64,000 nucleotides of DNA, from the NCBI GenBank assembly GCA_031002005.1, contig CM061914.1:15362148-15426147 (forward strand). The letters are read 5' to 3'. Made by a program: the position numbers and the translations under genes. Below are positions 32,280 through 44,400 of the stretch, one piece after another (positions within the stretch are counted from its first letter, which is position 1; each line of letters begins with the position of its first letter). The notes under the pieces were generated by a model, which made no database searches, was not told where the DNA came from, and worked only from the letters and a program-made list of their open reading frames with translations. Origin of the DNA: Vandiemenella viatica (Eukaryota > Arthropoda > Insecta > Orthoptera > Morabidae).

Positions 32280-35200
32280 GTGCAGACCCCCATACTAACA
32301 TACATTCTGTTTCTCTTTCAAGAGCAACGGTACCACGTGTCATGGAGGCTATTCCAAAAGCGATTAGGGAATCAAACTGCCGCCAGTTAAGAGTAGTCAG
32401 TACTAATGACTCATGTCATGTTTCTGTTTGAGATATGGTTATATCCATGGACAAGATGGGCTGAAAGGCGTATGAAGCAGCCCGGGAAAATTTGGTTTAA
32501 TTGAAGTTCTCAATTTGTAGTGTAGTGCCGCGCATCGATTGTGGGGAAGCTGTGTGGTGGAAGATCTTTAATTTAAATTGTAATTTGCAGGAGCTGTGTC
32601 ACAGAAACAACTGGGGCTTCGTCTACCTTTGACCAATGATAGCTGCCAGCTGGGATGCATTTGACAGGTTGGGTGTCCACTACACACCGAGAATGGCGAC
32701 CAAGGTGGCTGCTAAAATATGGAACCTTCTCGATACGAATTATTTTTCAGGAACACAGTGAGGGCCGAGGATCTTTCAGTTCATCAAACAGAATGTGCCA
32801 ATAATCTAGAAGCTGGTCCTGGTAGTGATGGCGTGAATAATTTTAATATTTCAGCTCCAATTACTTCACCCGTTTCTCGACAGAGTGCGAATATTAAAAA
32901 TGCGATTTTTGACTCCACAAATAACAATACGAAGAAGCTAAGGATAATGGTCCTAAATGGTCGGAGTAGTAGAGGGAAAATAGCGGATTTTGAAAGGACA
33001 GAACTGTCTCAATGGGCGGGGGTGTGTTTGTGGCCGTAAACAGAACCGTTAATTGCTCTGTCGTAACTGAAACTGAAAATTTTTGAGAGTTAATATGGGT
33101 CAAGGAAAAAATTGGCAAAACTTTGAAGTTCACAATCGGGTCATTTTATTGACCTCTGGATTCTGATTTGGCTAACGCGGAATACTTCAGAGAGTCACTT
33201 AATAATATTTACAAACAGTTTCAAGGACATATATTGATCGTGGGTGGTGACTTTAACCTCCCGTCAGTTAAGGACACATACACATTCAGAATGGGCGGAA
33301 GATATAGTTTGATAACCGAAACGTTCTTAGAATCATTTGTAGAAAGATCTCTTTAACAGATGGTTTAAGAGCCAACGCGGTGCGAAAAAGTTTTCTCGCC
33401 CATTCTGGATATTTTTCTTATTAGCAATCCTGATATTGTATACAAGATGGTATAAGTGATCACAAGGCAGTTGTGGTAACGTTAAAATCTAGTCTGAATT
33501 TGAAGCAAGACAAAGAGAAACTCGTATATTGCTTTGATACGGCAAACGATACGGGTATGGTTGATCACTTAGCAAAAAATTTTCAAACGTACACGCTAAA
33601 TACAAATGTTGAGGAACTTTGGTTTAATTTAAAAGAACTAATATGGACCAGTTTAAATCAGTTTGTTCCTAAGAAGTGTACTAAGGTCAGTAAGAAATTC
33701 CCTTGGTTCAATAGGGAAGTGAAACGTTTGCTCAGGAGGCAAAGGCGTTTACATGCCACGGTGAAGAAATCGGGGAAATCATCTAATCGCGCTAAATTAG
33801 TCCAGTTGCGAGCGGCAGTGCGTAAGGCAATGCGCGATGCATTTAAAGATTCCAAGCCAGGAATTTATCCGAAGATCTGATTACTAATCCAAAAAAGTTC
33901 TGGTCATATGTCAAATTAATAAGAGGCTCTCATAAGATCATGCCATCATTGATTAAGGAAAATGGTGAATTATCAGAAACAAGCGTAGAGAAAGCAGAAA
34001 TTTTGAATCATATATTTAAAAAAGCTTTCACGATAGAAAACTCAGAGGAGATTTCGATATTTAACAATCGTACCGAACAAATTATGAATGATCTCGTTCT
34101 TGATGTCAAGGTAATAACTAAACTGCTTATGAATGTAAAAACCAATAAGGCTCCCGGACCAGACGGTATTCCTACAAAATTCTACTCAAGATACGCAAAG
34201 GAAATTGCACCGTATTTGATGAAATTGTATACCGTCTCTTTGGATCAAGGAAAAATACCAGCCGGAAGGAAGACCGCTATCATAACTCCAGTGTTTAAAA
34301 ATGGGAATGTTAATGATCCTCAGAATTATAGGCCAATCTCGTTAACTTCAATATTTGCAGAATTTTAGAACATGTCATCTATTCAAATGTCATGCGGTTC
34401 TTGGATGAAGGTGAGCTTTTAAACCCAAATCAACATGGATTCAGTAATGGCCGATGCTGTGAAACACAACTTGCACTTCTAATTCACGACTTGTGCCGAA
34501 TTATAGATGAGCAATCCCAGGTTGATTTAGTTCTATTAGATTTTAAAAAAGCTTTAGACATTGTGCCTCACACTAGGTTACTTAGGAAACTTCGTGGTTA
34601 CGGCATATCTAGACAAATATGCGACTGGGTTGCAGACTTTCTGGAGGTCAGAACACAGTGTGCTGTACTCGAGGGTGAGCGTTCATCACTTACTGAAGTG
34701 AGGTCAAGGGTTCCTCAGGGAAGCGTGATAGGGCCTCTGTTGTTTCCTTATATACATTAATGATTTATGCGACATAATAGGGGGATGAAAAGATTATTTG
34801 TCAATGATGGTATTATTTATCGTGAAATCAAAACCCAGGACAACTGCGCTTTGTTACAAAATGATATTATGAAAATAATTGCGTGGTGTAAAGATTGGCA
34901 GTTGGAGTAAAACGCTAAAAAGTGCCAAGTCATGCGTGTAAGTAAAAAGGTGAAACCATTTAACTATGAATATACAATTAATGATACTGTCCTTAGAAAG
35001 GTAGATTGCGCTAAATACCTAGGGGTAATAATTCGTAATAATTTGGCGTGGAATGAGCATATCGAGAATGTAATGCGGAAAGCAAATCGTATGCTCCAAT
35101 TTCTAGGTCGTAATTTAAATCAATGCACTCCGGAAGTTAAATCGATTGTATACATGTCACTAGTACGTCCTCACTTAGAATATCGTTGTTCTGTATTGAG

Positions 35201-35788
35201 TCCCCATCAAAAGGGATTAATGGAGACATTAGAGAAGGTCTAAAGAAGAGCTGCCTGATTTGTGACAGGTATATATAGTTGGAGGGAAAGCGTAAGTGTG
35301 ATGTTAAAGGAGTTATGTTGGGAAGACCCGGAACACCGAAGGCGTTGCTCTCGACGGAAGCTAATTGAAAAATTCATGACTGACTTATTTCAGAATGACA
35401 GCCAGTAAATATTGCTACCAGCAACATTCATATCTCGGAATGACAGCAAAAATAAGATAAGAGAAATCAGGGCCAGAACTGATTCATTTCTGTACTCATT
35501 TTTCCCACGAGCGATTAGGGAACGGAATAGAAATGATTTGCCTGGCAAGTAAACTTAAAATCCGACAGGAGTAGCTTTAGATAAAACACTCCGGCCATCC
35601 TGGTCTGGGATTTCCATGGTTTCCCGGATCACTCTAGGCAAGTGCTGGGATGGTTCCTCACAATAGCCCACGGTCGGCTCCTGCCATAGCCCGCACATCC
35701 CTTCCGAACCATCACCCTTTTCGATAGGTGCAATGCACCCTCCGCCACACACTTTTAGTGAATCGCGGAGTAATAACAATAATAAAAA
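32280..35788 (+). mobile_element. CR1-like LINE family 2, longest copy, nested in RTE copy C
   Basis: Inserted into the C-terminal coding region of RTE copy C, whose sequence continues at 35,789. About 430 bp of non-coding 5' sequence precede ORF2. The 3' UTR (35,560-35,775) matches the copy at 27,050-27,260 and ends GCGGAGTAATAACAATAATAA. No ORF1 is recognised, so the copy is 5'-truncated or its ORF1 has been lost. Confidence 0.82.
32719..35243 (+). pseudogene. Family 2 LINE ORF2, broken
   Basis: Endonuclease start KLRIMVLNGRSSRGKIADFE (32,719-33,039) with an internal deletion, then ILIVGGDFNLPSVKD (33,168-33,356, catalytic D/N) and a C-terminal EN/linker piece (33,473-33,880). RT: TNKAPGPDGIPTKFYS and NYRPISLTSIFAEF (33,940-34,368), NQHGFSNGRCCETQLALL and DFKKALDIVPHTRLLR (34,392-34,760), a damaged catalytic block LFVNDGIIYREI near 34,795 (FADD mutated to FVND), and KYLGVIIRNNLAWNEHIENV (34,932-35,243). 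Frame changes and stops separate the pieces. The mutated catalytic motif alone would abolish RT activity. Confidence 0.85.
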
Positions 35789-36007
35789 GCGACAGAGTGG
35801 TAGGGGTAAGATAATGAGACATGCAGGATTGGTTAATTTGTTAGTGAAAGGAACAGTAGTAGGAAGACAAATATTTGAATATATAAAGCAGATAATTGAG
35901 GATACGAGCTGTAAGGGGTGTTGAGATGAAGAGTTTCACACAAGATAAGAAGGGATGGAGAATTGCATCAAACCAGTCAAGAGACTGATGACAGTACACA
36001 AAAAAAT

Positions 36008-36108
36008 GATAGAATCATGGTAGCAGATAGCACAGTAGCACTAGCAAAAGGAGTCATCATGAAAAAGAGAAATATTTTAGTTTCAAATATTGATCAATTC
36101 ACTGTTGT
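36008..36108 (+). mobile_element. Second short RTE-like fragment
   Basis: Right after the A-rich tail of copy C, about 75 bp match the RTE coding segment AGCAGATAGCAC...ATGAAAAAGAGAAATATTTT...AATATTGATC (compare 55,640-55,720). An internal piece, not the 3' end, so a remnant of a separate or rearranged copy. Confidence 0.65.
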
Positions 36109-36725
36109 CATCAGGCATGGGTAAACAGGACCGTCCATCTACTTTTCAAACTTCCCTATCGATTCATGATGTGCTGTGGTAAGGGCCCCATTTAGGCTTC
36201 GTGGCCCCCTAGTCGGCAGTGGCCCCTCTGACCGGGGTCTTTAATTCGTTTTAATTCAAAATTCGGCCCCAAAAAATTATTGGCGATCTTTTTTTTTTAG
36301 CTCTACCGATTGTGGTGTGGGCCCCCTTTTTGTCGTGTGGGCCCCTAGGCTACAGCCTATGTAGCCTAAGCTTCAATGTGGTTTCATTACTGGAATACAT
36401 ATAATTTCTAACTCGCCCTGATAAAAGTTATACTGTTAAGAGTAGCTGAAGTAATATTTACATACATTCACTATGATAATTATTCAATAGTCATAAAAGA
36501 CACATTTTCAAAAGCTAATACAGCTGTTGAATTTTTTTATCAAATCGTTTGCATGACCGGTTGCAGTTGTATGAAATGAGAGCGTGGACCCCAGCGGCGG
36601 CCCATGCAGGCCTGTTCTTCCGAAAGACACCTGCAATACTAATCACAGCTGCGAAGTAAGACGTAAATCCATGATTTGTCCCAAACTGGGGTAGTTATTT
36701 CCTTTTTAAAATCAATGAAAGTTAC
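36109..36725. other. Non-coding DNA with a GGCCCC-rich patch
   Basis: Positions 36,184-36,360 contain repeated GGCCCC / GGGCCCC words around an AT-rich centre, ending GGCTACAGCCTATGTAGCCTAAGC, reminiscent of a decayed MITE-like element. No TIR or TSD found. The rest is unremarkable. Confidence 0.35.
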
Positions 36726-37051
36726 ACGAATTGCTCTCGACAAAAGCGGATTGAAAAATTCACGACTGACCTATTTCAGGATGATGGCAAACACATATTA
36801 CTACCAGCTACATTCATATCTAGGAATAAGATAAGAGAAATCAGGGCCGGAACCGATTCATTTCTATAATCTTTTTTTCCTCGAGCAATTAAGAAGTGGA
36901 ACAGGAAGGAATCATCAAGCGAGAGAACTTAGATTCCGATACTAGTAGATATCTATAAACCCCTCCAGCCATCCTGATCTGGGGTTTCCATGGTTTTGCC
37001 AGATCGCTCGAGGCCAATGCCAGGATGGTTTCTAAAAATAGCCCATGGGCG

Positions 37052-38620
37052 TCTACATCTACATCCATACTCTGCAAATCACAAACATTGTGGGTGGCAA
37101 AGTGTGCTAAGCACCAATCCTAAACCCGCCCATTCCAATCCCGAATAGTGCGAAGAAAGAAGGAATACATATAAGTATCAGTGCGGCATCTTATTTCTCT
37201 AATCTTATCCCTCCGGTCATTGCGTCCTAAATAGGTTGGCGGAAGAAGTATTTCATTGCACTTGAAATTTAATTTTTTTCGCATATTCTCCAATAAATTC
37301 GAACGCAAGCTACGTCGTCTGCCTTCCAAACTATCCCAGCCCAATCTATGTATCAATTCTGTGACGCTTTCATAAGGGCTGTAACAACAAGTCACGAATC
37401 TAGCGGCTCTCCTCTGCACCCTCTCAACTGAGTCAATCAGAACCTTGCGATACGGATCCCAAACCCCACAACAGTAACCCATATGCGGATTCACTAGTGT
37501 TTTATACGCTATCTCCTTTGTATGAGCATTGCAATTCCTCAAAATATGACCTATGAATCGTAATTTAGAATTAGCCTTGCCTACGACGGAAGTTATGTGC
37601 ATGTCCCATTTCATGTTGCTTTGTACTATCACCCCCAGATAATACAAGGAATCAACCGTGTCAACAGCTGAATTGTTTATTTTGTACTCGTGAACAAACT
37701 GATTCTTCTTGTTACTTATCCGCATTGCCTTGCACTTTTTGTAATTAAGTGTAAGCTGCCATTTACGGCACCAATCGAAAATAGCATCCAAATCGCGTTG
37801 AATTTCTAAGCAATCGTCGGAGCACCTTATTTCCCTATAGATAACCGCATCGTCGACAAACAATCGCAACCAGCATTTGACGTTGTCACCTAGATCGTTT
37901 ATAAATATTAAGAAAAGATGTGGATTTATTACACTTCCTTGAGGAACGCCCGAAGTAACATTTATCTTAGAAGAGGTTTCCGCGTCAACAACGACATACT
38001 ATGATCGACCAGTTAGAAAATCACGTATCCACTCGCAAATCTGAGCCGAACTACCGTAAGCTCGAATCTTCGATAAAAGTCGGTTGTGTGGTACAGAATC
38101 AAAAGCTTTCTTAAAATGAAAAAAAACTGCATCAACTTGCGAACCTGCATCGATAACTTTAATTATGTCATGGGAAAATTGGGCCAATTGTGTTTCACAC
38201 GATCTCTTATTCCGAAATCCGTGTTGACACGGTGTAAGTAACTCGTTCTCATCTAGAAACTTCATAATGTTCGAGCATATGACATGTTCCAGAATTCTGC
38301 TGCAGACCGATGTTAGAGATATCGGTCGATAATTCCTAGGATCACTCCGATCTCCTTTCTTAAAAACGAGGATTACCTGGGCTATTTTCCAGCTAGAAGG
38401 TACTTTTCTCTCTTCTAATGATTTAAGGAATATATCTTACAGAAATGGTTCAATTTCTTCCGCGTATTCAGAAAATACTCTTACCGGTATACCATCGCGA
38501 CCCGGCGCTTTACCCCACTTCAGGAGTTTTAATTGCTTTACAATATCTACGCTATCAATTTCTATCGGATCCATCTCTAATTCCACACGATGTGGTAAAG
38601 TGGGGATGTTTTCCATGTTT
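37052..38620 (-). mobile_element. CR1-like LINE family 3, antisense, 5'-truncated
   Basis: Read on the minus strand: GKAPGRDGIPVRVFSEYAEE (38,437-38,620 part), CQHGFRNKRSCETQLAQFSHD and FHFKKAFDSVPHNRLLSKIR (37,999-38,265), RLFVDDAVIYREI (37,120-37,869; FADD changed to FVDD) continuing with CKAMRISNKK, YYLGVIVQSNMKWDMHI, VERVQRRAARFVTCCYSPYE and RDKIREIRCRTDTYMYSFF. The 3' end has the tail GGATGTAGATGTAGAC at the left border. The C-terminal 249 codons are open without interruption, so this is a fairly young insertion into the older family 2 tail. Confidence 0.85.
37120..37869 (-). CDS. Family 3 LINE RT C-terminal half, open for 249 codons
   Basis: Contains the second Asp-pair region as VDDAVIYREI, the primer-grip/thumb equivalents (KYLGV-type YYLGVIVQ) and the RRAARFV C-terminal motif of CR1-type RTs. 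Continues upstream into 37,870-38,000 in another frame. Would not act alone because the palm N-terminus and endonuclease are missing. Confidence 0.78.
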   Translation of the reverse strand: MRLFVDDAVIYREIRCSDDCLEIQRDLDAIFDWCRKWQLTLNYKKCKAMRISNKKNQFVHEYKINNSAVDTVDSLYYLGVIVQSNMKWDMHITSVVGKANSKLRFIGHILRNCNAHTKEIAYKTLVNPHMGYCCGVWDPYRKVLIDSVERVQRRAARFVTCCYSPYESVTELIHRLGWDSLEGRRRSLRSNLLENMRKKLNFKCNEILLPPTYLGRNDRRDKIREIRCRTDTYMYSFFLRTIRDWNGRV

Positions 38621-38720
38621 TCTCCTGCCATATACCGTATATCCCTTCTTATGCACAAACGGTTACACATCAGGATTGGTGCAATGCACCCTCCGCCACG
38701 CACTTTTAGTGAATCGTGGA

Positions 38721-38758
<38 letters not shown>

Positions 38759-38759
38759 T
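38721..38759 (+). repeat. (TAA)n microsatellite, LINE tail
   Basis: About 12 TAA units directly after the family 2 3' UTR GTGGAGTAATAA. Confidence 0.92.
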
Positions 38760-38854
38760 TGTTGAGAGCAAGCCGGTAAATCCTCTCTTGCCTTACAGTT
38801 TCTCTGCATCAGTACATACCATGAAGGTTGACTGATAAGACCCTGACTTCGAGT

Positions 38855-40449
38855 TAGGGATTGCAATCCAGCAAAGCGGGATCTCACAATCCCGCGGGAT
38901 CCCGCATCATTAGACAGTCTGGCGGATCCCGCACAAAATTAAGCGGATCCGCAATCCGCAAAATCCGGCGGAAACGCCTGTCAGTCTGCGTGACTCGCTG
39001 CCCCACTCGGTCTCTGTCGGATATTTTGCACTGTTTGCCTGTACCCTTTCAGTTGGCATTTGACTCATGTGAACAAGCGATTGTTTTTATCAACCTTCGT
39101 AAGTAAATAAATACTCTTTTACGTATTCATCAAAACTTACGTTTGTTTCCAGTACACATTTCTGTAATTTGAGTTATGGTGCGTATTTAGTACGATTTTA
39201 TAACTATATAATTATTTTTAAGTGTCGCACTCATTATCTGAACTACACGGTTACAGCTTTTTTTATTCACGGTTTCATTATTCCCATTATCTGTATTTGC
39301 AGATAACGTAATTGTGGCAATTTCATAATTTGCAGCTGAAAATTTGATTATTCGTTGATATGAAACTAATGTTATCGTAATTTTAACGATCGCGTACCTA
39401 TTTATTTAACACCTATCAAAAAGAAATTGTATATCTTTTGACTTATTGTTGTTTTGGCCGCTGCCTCAATGAGTTTCTTTGATGAAAGCCACCTGCTTAC
39501 ATGTGCTGCTCAGGCTTTCGATTAATCCCTCTTCTCCTTGTTATTATTTCGAATAAAGGTAAAAAAAGTTATAATGAAATTTTCACGGGTGTATCGACGA
39601 ATTGTGTTCTAGGAACACCATACTTCGACGGCTGCCTCCGCCGTCTTCCTCACGTGTGTAATTTCGTGTGTTTGCAATGAAATCCGGAGATACAACCTAT
39701 GAGGACTTCACTGCAATCATTCGCCGAGAAAGTCTCCTTTCCTACTAAAAAATAATAATTTCCACTCTAAAAACGTCGTTACGCCACATAAGTAAATCTG
39801 AAATACTTGACAGTTTACGTGTTGGTGAGTAGTTTCTTTTAATAACATTGAATCAACTGTAATATCAATCAAGGAATCAAGAGATATAATAATGAATCAC
39901 GCAAAAAAGCCAAGTCTCAGGCTTGTGCAGTGACAAAAAAGTTATGAGATCTTGTTCTGAGCCAAGTCTACACTTTACAGAGTATAGTCACTTCACTTTG
40001 TGAAATGGAATGCTTTTCTCGGTTTTATGAAACGTTTATTTAGAATAAATTAAAAAAAAAAAGAACTGTGGTAACTTGGCATTAAGCAAACCATATTTTT
40101 AAACTTTTGTGATGTACTGTAAGGCACATAATATGACCTAAGACTCAATATTTTCCATTTTTATTATTTATTTAAAAATTGGTTTAGATTAAAAAACAAA
40201 AATGTAAAACCTCGAAATACACTTAAGACACGCTAAAAAGTTTTAATGTCATTTTGCCAATCAAAATATTGTTAACTGTTAATTTTTATCATTTAACTTT
40301 AAAAATTATTTATTAATTTAATTACTATTTAATTTATTAACGTTTTAAGTAAATATGTTTTAAATATATGCGTTAGGAAACAGTTTGTACCAATCCTGCA
40401 CGGATCCCGATCCCGCGGGATTGAAAACACTGCGGGAGTGCAATCCTTA
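38855..40449. mobile_element. Non-autonomous hAT element, 1595 bp
   Basis: Imperfect TIRs TAGGGATTGCAATCC and, inverted, TAAGGATTGCACTCC (13 of 15). 8-bp target duplication CTTCGAGT (38847-38854) and CTTCGAAT (40450-40457). Subterminal GC-rich palindromes (CCCGCGGG, GCGGGATCCCGC, GCGGATCCGC) are at both ends within about 130 bp; such repeats bind hAT transposase in known elements. The interior is AT-rich with no transposase coding, so it depends on a partner. Confidence 0.82.
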
Positions 40450-40457
40450 CTTCGAAT

Positions 40458-41486
40458 TCTATAGGTGTGAAGACAATATCGAATCAGAGATTTCCCTCGC
40501 GTCAACAGAAATGCTGATCCAGTGGAGGCGCGGAACCAGAATGGCCTGAATGTGCGTCAGCGTGCCGTCTACTACGACTTACGTCACTTCCGTGTCGGCA
40601 GATAACACCTCAGGGAGGCAGCCACTAGGAAGAAGCTGTGGCCAACTTTCATTTAGTAAGAGGATTGCCGACAAGGGCATTGTAACCTTGAGTGATTTCG
40701 GGAAGCAATGGAAAACCGAAATACTGGTCGAACCCGTGTCCTCCCGAATGCTACACCAGGCGTGTCTTTCAACCTCTGTGTAAATAAGTATGCATATCAA
40801 AAGTAGGAAGCGTTAATAAATCTGAAACGAGAACTTTCACGCTTACCACTAGAAGACAGATGTAAAGCCGGATTTTTTTTTGTCTTATATGACAAATGTA
40901 TTTATATTCGATTTGCTCCTAATTCTTTTTAGAACTTTTTGTTTCAGTAGTCCATTGATTAAGTTCCTGAGAAAGATATGGGAGAAATTTTTGATGTAGA
41001 CTAACGCAATATAGCCTACTGAGTTCAAACATGGTTCTTAACGAAACAAGAGTAGATGCACGAGGGATCTGGGTATAGAAAACTATGGAAGGAGTAGAAT
41101 GTGAAGATATTCTGCGGGAAAACGGCATCTAGAGAAGGAAGAAAGCTAATCGACATCAAGAAATAAACATGAACTAATTAGAATAGAATGTTAGCTAATA
41201 GAGGAAACTGCGAAGGGAAGAAGGAGCTGATTCCAGTTGTTGGATACAAATTTTAGGAAAATGTGTACCCATAAATATATCAGCGAATGACACAAAAAAG
41301 AATAGGGAAAGAGGCTGCATTATAATCGAATCTTTCGCATGAAAAAACCTTTCAATAAAAATTGCCGAAATATAACGCATAAGACAGAAAATGTGCAGTG
41401 GCTTTGCGAAACTCTCCTGTTGACAACATTTGATTTCATAGTGGTAGCGGAAGTAACGTCTGTTACCCTTCGTGCGGAAGTGGGCG
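40458..41486. other. Intergenic DNA between hAT element and satellite
   Basis: A GC-richer patch at 40,500-40,790 carries a 77-codon plus-strand frame (40550-40783) without recognisable motif; it might be a coding or retroelement remnant. No splice-site pair stands out. The remainder is AT-rich and featureless. Confidence 0.4.
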
Positions 41487-44400
41487 TGCGGAAGAGCCTC
41501 CAATCGGTCGCTGAAGCAAGGCTGGTGTTGCAAAGAGCCTCCAGTCATTCACTTAAGCAACGCTGGTGGTGCAAAGAGCCTCCAATCAGTCACTTAAGCA
41601 ATGCTGGTGGTGCAAAGAGCCTCCAATCAGTCTCTAAAGCAACGCTGGTGGTGCAAAGAGCCTCCAATCAGTCTCTTAAGCAACGCTGGTGGTGCAAAGA
41701 GCATCCAATCAGTCTCTAAAGCAACGCTGGTGGTGCAAAGAACCTCCAATCAATCACTTAAGCAATGCTGGTGGTGCAAAGAGCCTCCAATCAGTCTCTA
41801 AAGCAACGCTGGTGGTGCAAAGAGCCTCCAATCAGTCTCTTAAGCAATGCTGGTGGTGCAAAGAGCCTCCAATCAGTCTCTAAAGCAACGCTGGTGGTGC
41901 AAAGAACCTCCAATCATTCACTTAAGCAATGCTGGTGGTGCAAAGAGCCTCCAATCAGTCACTTAAGCAATGCTGGTGGTGCAAAGAGCCTTCAATCAGT
42001 CTCTAAAGCAACGCTGGTGGTGCAAAGAACCTCCAATCATTCACTAAAGCAATGCTGGTGGTGCAAAGAGCCTCCAATCAGTCTCTAAAGCAACGCTGGT
42101 GGTGCAAAGAGCCTCCAATCAGTCTCTTAAGCAATGCTGGTGGTGCAAAGAGCCTCCAATCAGTCTCTAAAGCAACGCTGGTGGTGCAAAGAACCTCCAA
42201 TCATTCACTTAAGCAATGCTGGTGGAGCAAAGAGCCTCCAATCAGTCACTTAAGCAATGCTGGTGGTGCAAAGAGCCTTCAATCAGTCTCTAAAGCAACG
42301 CTGGTGGTGCAAAGAGCCTCCAATCAGTCTCTTAAGCAACGCTGGTGGTGCAAAGAGCCTCCAATCATTCACTTAAGCAATGCTGGTGGTGCAAAGAGCC
42401 TCCAATCAGTCTCTAAAGCAACGCTGGTGGTGCAAAGAGCCTCCAATCAGTCTCTTAGGCAACGCTGGTGGTGCAAAGAGCCTCCAATCATTCACTAAAG
42501 CAATGCTGGTGGTGCAAAGAGCCTCCAATCAGTCTCTAAAGCAACGCTGGTGGTGCAAAGAGCCTCCAATCAGTCTCTTAAGCAACGCTGGTGGTGCAAA
42601 GAGCCTCCAATCATTCACTTAAGCAATGCTGGTGGTGCAAAGAGCCTCCAATCAGACTCTTAAGCAATGCTGGTGGTGCAAAGAGCCTCCAATCAGTCAC
42701 TTAAACAACGCTGGTGGTGCAAAGAGCCTCCAATCAGTCTCTTAAGCAATGCTGGTGGTGCAAAGAGCCTCCAATCAGTCACTTAAGCAATTCTGCTGGT
42801 GCAAAGAGCCTCCAATCATTCACTTAAGCAACGCTGGTGGTGCAAAGAGCCTCCAATAAATCACTTAAGCAATTCTGTTGGTGCAAAGAGCCTCCAATCA
42901 GTCACTTAAGCAATGCTGGTGGTGCAAAGAGCCTCCAATCAGTCTCTAAAGCAACGCTGGTGGTGCAAAGAGCCTCCAATCAGTCTCTAAAGCAACGCTG
43001 GTGGTGCAAAGAGCCTCCAAGCAGTCTCTAAAGCAACGCTGGTGGTGCAAAGAACCTCCAATCATTCACTTCAGCAATGCTGGTGGTGCAAAGAGCCTCC
43101 AATCAGTCTCTAAAGCAACGCTGGTGGTGCAAAGTGCCTCCAATCAGTCTCTTAAGCAATGCTGGTGGTGCAAAGAGCCTCCAATCAGTCTCTAAAGCAA
43201 CGCTGGTGGTGCAAAGAACCTCCAATCATTCACTTAAGCAATGCTGGTGGTGCAAAGAGCCTCCAATCAGTCTCTAAAGCAACGCTGGTGGTGCAAAGAA
43301 CCTCCAATCATTCACTTAAGCAATGCTGGTGGTGCAAAGAGCCTCCAATCAGTCTCTAAAGCAACGCTGGTGGTGCAAAGAACCTCCAATCATTCACTAA
43401 AGCAATGCTGGTGGTGCAAAGAGCCTCCAATCAGTCTCTAAAGCAACGCTGGTGGTGCAAAGAGCCTCCAATCAGTCTCTTAAGCAACGCTGGTGGTGCA
43501 AAGAGCCTCCAATCATTCACTTAAGCAATGCTGGTGGTGCAAAGAGCCTCCAATCAGACTCTTAAGCAATGCTGGTGGTGCAAAGAGCCTCCAATCAGTC
43601 ACTTAAACAACGCTGGTGGTGCAAAGAGCCTCCAATCAGTCTCTTAAGCAATGCTGGTGGTGCAAAGAGCCTCCAATCAGTCACTTAAGCAATTCTGCTG
43701 GTGCAAAGAGCCTCCAATCATTCACTTAAGCAACGCTGGTGGTGCAAAGAGCCTCCAATAAATCACTTAAGCAATTCTGTTGGTGCAAAGAGCCTCCAAT
43801 CAGTCACTTAAGCAATGCTGGTGGTGCAAAGAGCCTCCAATCAGTCTCTAAAGCAACGCTGGTGGTGCAAAGAGCCTCCAATCAGTCTCTAAAGCAACGC
43901 TGGTGGTGCAAAGAGCCTCCAAGCAGTCTCTAAAGCAACGCTGGTGGTGCAAAGAACCTCCAATCATTCACTTCAGCAATGCTGGTGGTGCAAAGAGCCT
44001 CCAATCAGTCTCTAAAGCAACGCTGGTGGTGCAAAGTGCCTCCAATCAGTCTCTTAAGCAATGCTGGTGGTGCAAAGAGCCTCCAATCAGTCTCTAAAGC
44101 AACGCTGGTGGTGCAAAGAACCTCCAATCATTCACTTAAGCAATGCTGGTGGTGCAAAGAGCCTCCAATCAGTCTCTAAAGCAACGCTGGTGGTGCAAAG
44201 AACCTCCAATCATTCACTTAAGCAATGCTGGTGGTGCAAAGAGCCTCCAATCAGTCTCTAAAGCAACGCTGGTGGTGCAAAGAGCCTCCAATCATTCACT
44301 TAAGCAATGCTGGTGGTGCAAAGAGCCTCCAATCAGTCTCTAAAGCAACGCTGGTGGTGCAAAGAACCTCCAATCATTCACTTAAGCAATGCTGGTAGTG

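Larger units (their letters stand above)
29585..36007 (+). mobile_element. RTE-like LINE copy C, 5'-truncated, with three nested insertions
   Basis: RTE-homologous segments, all in the same order as copies A and B, are at 29,585-30,020, 31,232-31,688, 31,874-32,280 and 35,789-36,007. The last ends with the family's CCAGTCAAGAGACTGATGAC motif and an A-rich tail. Between them lie an unidentified 1.2-kb insert, a 185-bp hAT MITE and a complete family 2 LINE. RT landmarks: ILALRLILEGR (first segment), MAFVDLEKAFDNVRC and KKGVRQGCSLSPLIFN (second), QFADDIVLKAERAED (31,534 onward), FEMWCYRRMLKIRW (third). Frameshifts and stops abound. Confidence 0.85.
36726..38760 (+). mobile_element. CR1-like LINE family 2 tail, split by an antisense family 3 LINE
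   Basis: Plus-strand family 2 3' sequence is present at 36,726-37,051 (C-terminal coding relic plus 3' UTR, ending GCCCATGGGCG) and resumes at 38,621-38,760 (CTCCTGCCATATACCGTATATCCC, CACCCTCCGCCACGCAC, then a (TAA)n tail). The same bases are contiguous at 27,150-27,278 and 35,650-35,788, showing that 37,052-38,620 was inserted later. Confidence 0.85.

Noticed and set aside
38437..38765. Plus-strand frame ending in a poly-isoleucine run
   Set aside because: Produced by the antisense LINE and the (TAA)n tail.
40550..40783. Host exon at 40.5 kb
   Set aside because: Modest GC, no paired splice sites or codon bias as strong as at 27.7 kb.
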